From Muribaculaceae bacterium (GTDB lineage Bacteria > Bacteroidota > Bacteroidia > Bacteroidales > Muribaculaceae), in contig JAFYYI010000065.1 in NCBI GenBank assembly GCA_017557665.1, positions 1 to 64,000 on the forward strand: DNA of 64,000 nucleotides. The letters run 5' to 3'. The position numbers and the translations under genes were made by a program. The notes under the pieces are model-generated. The model saw only the letters and a program-made list of their open reading frames with translations, made no database searches and was not told where the DNA came from. Positions 60,831 through 64,000 of the stretch are shown in pieces (position 1 is the first letter of the stretch; each line of letters opens with the position of its first letter).

Positions 60831-63800
60831 CTAAAGATTAAACTCTAAAACCTTCCCTTGCTCGTCGACAATGGTGTCGTTGAGGATGTACCAGATGCGG
60901 CCGGCAATAGGGGCATCGGGGAAGATGTGGCGGAGCTTGGCAATGTAACGGTTCAACTGACGCAGATACCGCTTATCGTCTCGCTTGCCGGTCTTGTAGT
61001 CGATGACAAGGACACTACCGTCAGGACGTCGGACAATGCGGTCGGGACGCAGGTTCTCAATGCCGGCTTCATTCCACAACGAATCGGAGGCAATCGTGAT
61101 GGTGCGCTCACTGTAGACCACGTTGGCGGGATCAAACCAGGCTGCAACACGGCATCCATCATCAACGATGGGACCTCTCACATGACTATCAATATGGGCT
61201 TGGCTGCAAGGGTCATTGGGGTCTTGGGTGATGACACCATGCTTAATGCCCTGGGCGATGATGCGCTCAACGTCGTTGCGGTCACCGATGCGGCTCAACA
61301 GGTCATGCAGCCTCACACCGGCCTCAGCCTGAAAACTGGAGGCGTTTTCTACCCTGACCTTGAGTTTCAAGGGGAGGGCATTGACGGTGTAGCCTTGTAT
61401 TTCGACATTCCCGACCGATGTCTGCGTTTGGTCACCATCGGGCTCCTTTTGCGCCTTTTTCATGCGCAGGGCATCAAAGTCAGCCCTTGTGGGCTGCTTA
61501 CCCATTTCAAACCAGCCCTCAGCCCCGACTATAGGTGCCATAACACCACCTTCCCGGGCAAAACCCGCCAACATAGGCGACACCGTGTTGTCGCGTCCCT
61601 TGGCAAAAACGTGCAATTCCGAGCGAGGCCTCGTCATCGCCACATAGGTCTTGTTGAGGTTGTCAATCAACACATCATCGACCTGCTTATTGACGAAGTC
61701 GGCCGCCCTTCCGGCCAACATGCCGTCCTTGCAGAGGGCAACAGCCGTCTTCTTGTCCACATGAAGCAGCGGCGGCACAAGTTCCTGCTCACAAACCGAC
61801 ACCCCTAAGCCCTCCAACGATTGCATGGCAGAGATAAAGTCCATCTTGGGCATCCAATAGCTGACTTCCTTGGAATTACTGTCCAGTTCCCAATCGGCAA
61901 AGGGGATGACAACGCAGTCAAACTCCAGTCCCTTGGCCTTGTGGATAGACATGATTTCAATGGCATTATCGTGTGACGAACTGCTCACGGCCAGCGTTCC
62001 CTTTTTCTCGTCCCAAAACTTGAGGAACTCCCTCACGCTGCCGCCATTACGCATCGACGCGAACTGCATCACAGTGTCCTGGAAAGCAAGCAGGAATGCC
62101 GCCTCGTTATCCACTCCGGCAGCATCGGCCCCATCGCGCTTGAAATGCAGGATGATGGTCTCGATGATGCTGACCAGGGTGGTGAGTTCTCCTGCCGGAG
62201 GCAGCAGTTTTTCCAAAGTGTTGTCGGCATCGCTGTCATCGGCTCCAGTGTTGTCCAGGCTACGGGCCAACATAAGGCCATGCTCGGTGGCCGAAGCGTC
62301 AGGCTGTGCCGAAACGTCCTTGATGAATGCGTTTAAGGCCGTGTACAGGCGACGGTCGCTCAAGCGTTTGCGCTTGATGCGGCTCATCATGTCATCGTGA
62401 CTGCCGGCGGCCTTGTCATCAGCATCGGCAGCGTCCTCATCGACCGGGCCGAACTGACTGATATCGATAAAGCGGAGCATAGCGATGATGCGCCTGATGA
62501 TGGGCGAGTTATTCAGCAGCAGGGACTCGCCCGAGATGATGCGTATCTTCTCGCCGGAGGTCTGTTTGTTGTATTCCAGGATGCGCTCGACAATCTCATC
62601 ACCCTCCTTGTTCCTGTTGACGAGGATGCCAATACGCCCCCAGTCATAACGCTCGTGCAACCTGAGCAGATAACCGGGCAACACGTCGAGCACGCTCACT
62701 TCACCGTCTTCGTTATCAACCACATCGGCTGGCGCGGCATCGCGGATGACATCATCCTGCAACAGCTGGCGGTAATTGCCGGTTAACAGGCGCACATAGC
62801 CCTCCACCTTGCCGGTATCGATGCCAGGAGGCATCCCCTGCTTGACATCGCCATAGGTTGTTTCCACAATGCTGCGATCGGAGAAACGTCCCCGCAGATA
62901 AGCGAACAGACTGTTGTTGAACTCAATGATGCGCCTTGAACTGCGGTAATTAATCGAGGTGGGCGGCGTCTCGCCGTCATCCGACTCATCAGTCACCTGC
63001 CTGTCATCATAGATGAAGTCGCCGAATTCGTCCCCCACCCTCTCGCGGAACACCGACGGGTCGGCATTGCGGAAGCGGTAAATCGACTGCTTGGCATCAC
63101 CGATGAGCATATTGAAATTGTTTTTTGACAGACTCTCAAGGAGCAGGCTGCGGAAGTTCTCATACTGCTTGGCACTCGTGTCCTGGAACTCATCTATCAT
63201 GAAGTGGGAAATCATCGTGCCCACACGCTCGTAGATGAAGTCGGAGCCGCTTTCAAGCACCGTGCCTATCAGTTCATTGGTGTCACCGATGAGAATAGAG
63301 TTGGACTCATGACGATACTCCTGGAGGAACCAGTCAATCATCGCCAGCATTCCGAGCAGGCCCAGGTTGTCCTCGACATGCTTGAAAAAGCCCATGGCAT
63401 TCCTGAGAACGAAATGACCTCGCACAAGGCCCAGCAGTTGATTGACCAGCGAGTCGGAGGGCACAAAACTCTTGAGAAACTGCTCCCTAATCTTTTGATC
63501 ATTGGTCTGAGCCATCGTGTCGGTCAGGGGCTCAAATCCGTCATTATGGGGCTTATTGAGCCACTTCTTCAACGACTTGCTGCCGCTCAGGCCATCGGCA
63601 ATGGGCGACAACGCCACTTGCAGATCACGCAATCCTTCGTCCGTTTTTTTCTTCAGCTGTTCCACCTGTTCATGAATGAAGGCCGTGAACTCACGTATCT
63701 TCTCGAAATCGCTTTGGAACCGTCCCTTATCATCGATGTGGCCCAGATAGGTGCGGATCTCATCGAGACAGCTGCGGAACAGCTCACTATTGATTTGTTG

Positions 63801-64000
63801 AGCGAAACGGTTCAGGTTGCCCCCGTCGTCAAAGAATTTCCAGTTCTTCTTCTCGGCATCACCGTGAATCAAATGGTGCTGGTAACCCTTCACCCAGTCA
63901 TTGACCTGCGTTGGCATTCCTTCACGGCCCAGCGCGAGCAGGAAGTTGTGCACCGCTACCCTGACGGCATAGTCTTCTTCGAGCTGGATGTCATAGTTGA
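60831..64000 (-). CDS. UvrD/AddA-type helicase-nuclease (5' end beyond the window)
   Basis: At least 1,056 residues; the frame is open to the window edge, so the N-terminus with the Walker A motif is missing and the visible GTG at 63953 is not the start. Helicase motifs seen are IDEFQDTSAKQYENF (motif II), LIGDAKQSIYRFRNAD (motif III), NYRSSRRI, the later IMSIHKAKGLEFD (motif V) and YVAMTRPRSELHV (motif VI). The C-terminal PD-(D/E)xK nuclease is seen as VLVIDYKTGKRDDKRYLRQL with RYI. This is the AddA/RecB layout for double-strand break processing. The partner gene would lie upstream, outside the window. Confidence 0.92.
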   Translation of the reverse strand, partial: NYDIQLEEDYAVRVAVHNFLLALGREGMPTQVNDWVKGYQHHLIHGDAEKKNWKFFDDGGNLNRFAQQINSELFRSCLDEIRTYLGHIDDKGRFQSDFEKIREFTAFIHEQVEQLKKKTDEGLRDLQVALSPIADGLSGSKSLKKWLNKPHNDGFEPLTDTMAQTNDQKIREQFLKSFVPSDSLVNQLLGLVRGHFVLRNAMGFFKHVEDNLGLLGMLAMIDWFLQEYRHESNSILIGDTNELIGTVLESGSDFIYERVGTMISHFMIDEFQDTSAKQYENFRSLLLESLSKNNFNMLIGDAKQSIYRFRNADPSVFRERVGDEFGDFIYDDRQVTDESDDGETPPTSINYRSSRRIIEFNNSLFAYLRGRFSDRSIVETTYGDVKQGMPPGIDTGKVEGYVRLLTGNYRQLLQDDVIRDAAPADVVDNEDGEVSVLDVLPGYLLRLHERYDWGRIGILVNRNKEGDEIVERILEYNKQTSGEKIRIISGESLLLNNSPIIRRIIAMLRFIDISQFGPVDEDAADADDKAAGSHDDMMSRIKRKRLSDRRLYTALNAFIKDVSAQPDASATEHGLMLARSLDNTGADDSDADNTLEKLLPPAGELTTLVSIIETIILHFKRDGADAAGVDNEAAFLLAFQDTVMQFASMRNGGSVREFLKFWDEKKGTLAVSSSSHDNAIEIMSIHKAKGLEFDCVVIPFADWELDSNSKEVSYWMPKMDFISAMQSLEGLGVSVCEQELVPPLLHVDKKTAVALCKDGMLAGRAADFVNKQVDDVLIDNLNKTYVAMTRPRSELHVFAKGRDNTVSPMLAGFAREGGVMAPIVGAEGWFEMGKQPTRADFDALRMKKAQKEPDGDQTQTSVGNVEIQGYTVNALPLKLKVRVENASSFQAEAGVRLHDLLSRIGDRNDVERIIAQGIKHGVITQDPNDPCSQAHIDSHVRGPIVDDGCRVAAWFDPANVVYSERTITIASDSLWNEAGIENLRPDRIVRRPDGSVLVIDYKTGKRDDKRYLRQLNRYIAKLRHIFPDAPIAGRIWYILNDTIVDEQGKVLEFNL

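Overview
The window looks like one contiguous piece of chromosome from a gut-type member of the Bacteroidales (Bacteroidota). Three things point there. Genes are preceded by the Bacteroidota -7 promoter box TAnnTTTG (about 20 clear cases) rather than by sigma70-type boxes. Shine-Dalgarno sites are absent. Several genes are lineage markers: PorV of the type IX secretion system, a NigD-like lipoprotein, a WbqC-like protein beside signal peptidase I, and the sufBCDS order. I cannot place it below order level by eye. The DNA is moderately GC-rich in genes and AT-rich between them. No phage, integrase, transposase or CRISPR array was seen.

Layout. 1-4 kb: rpmF-fabH-era-der. 4-7 kb: two divergent secreted proteins of unknown role, a CAT-anticodon tRNA, a candidate structured RNA and a small SH3-like secreted protein. 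7-11 kb: WbqC-like protein and two tandem signal peptidase I genes. 11-15 kb: PH-domain protein, SpoU-type RNA methyltransferase, a membrane-anchored protein, mgtE and rsmA. 15-22 kb: YbhN-type membrane protein, acyltransferase, sigma54-type activator, lptE, secG and an M28 lipoprotein. 22-30 kb: prolyl oligopeptidase, a short UvrA-like protein, a decayed four-helix-bundle gene, ruvB and a flippase. 30-39 kb: a cluster of large secreted proteins carrying dockerin-like calcium repeats (two chitobiase-like/OB-module proteins, a DUF5689-like protein and a CotH-kinase-like protein), then recA. 39-46 kb: metK with a possible SAM-II-like leader, lolD, a NigD-like lipoprotein, a DUF3467 protein, cysS and a glycosyltransferase. 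46-51 kb: the sufB-C-D-S iron-sulfur assembly operon. 51-58 kb: two tandem small secreted proteins with CxxCxGxG tails, a fifth dockerin protein with a phosphodiester glycosidase domain, an acyltransferase, ispF and porV. 58-64 kb: a Bax-inhibitor-1-like membrane protein, argS and a UvrD/AddA-type helicase-nuclease cut by the window edge.

Two themes stand out. First, many gaps between co-directional genes hold degenerate arrays of short words: GGGACTAGAAACTA, CTAGA hairpins, AACTGTTAAC hairpins and others. The main family always reads in the same direction as the downstream gene. These arrays are the least explained structure here. Second, five secreted proteins carry dockerin-like repeats, four at or near the C-terminus and one at the N-terminus. 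No cohesin and no recognisable type IX sorting tail is visible, so the partner of these repeats is unknown.
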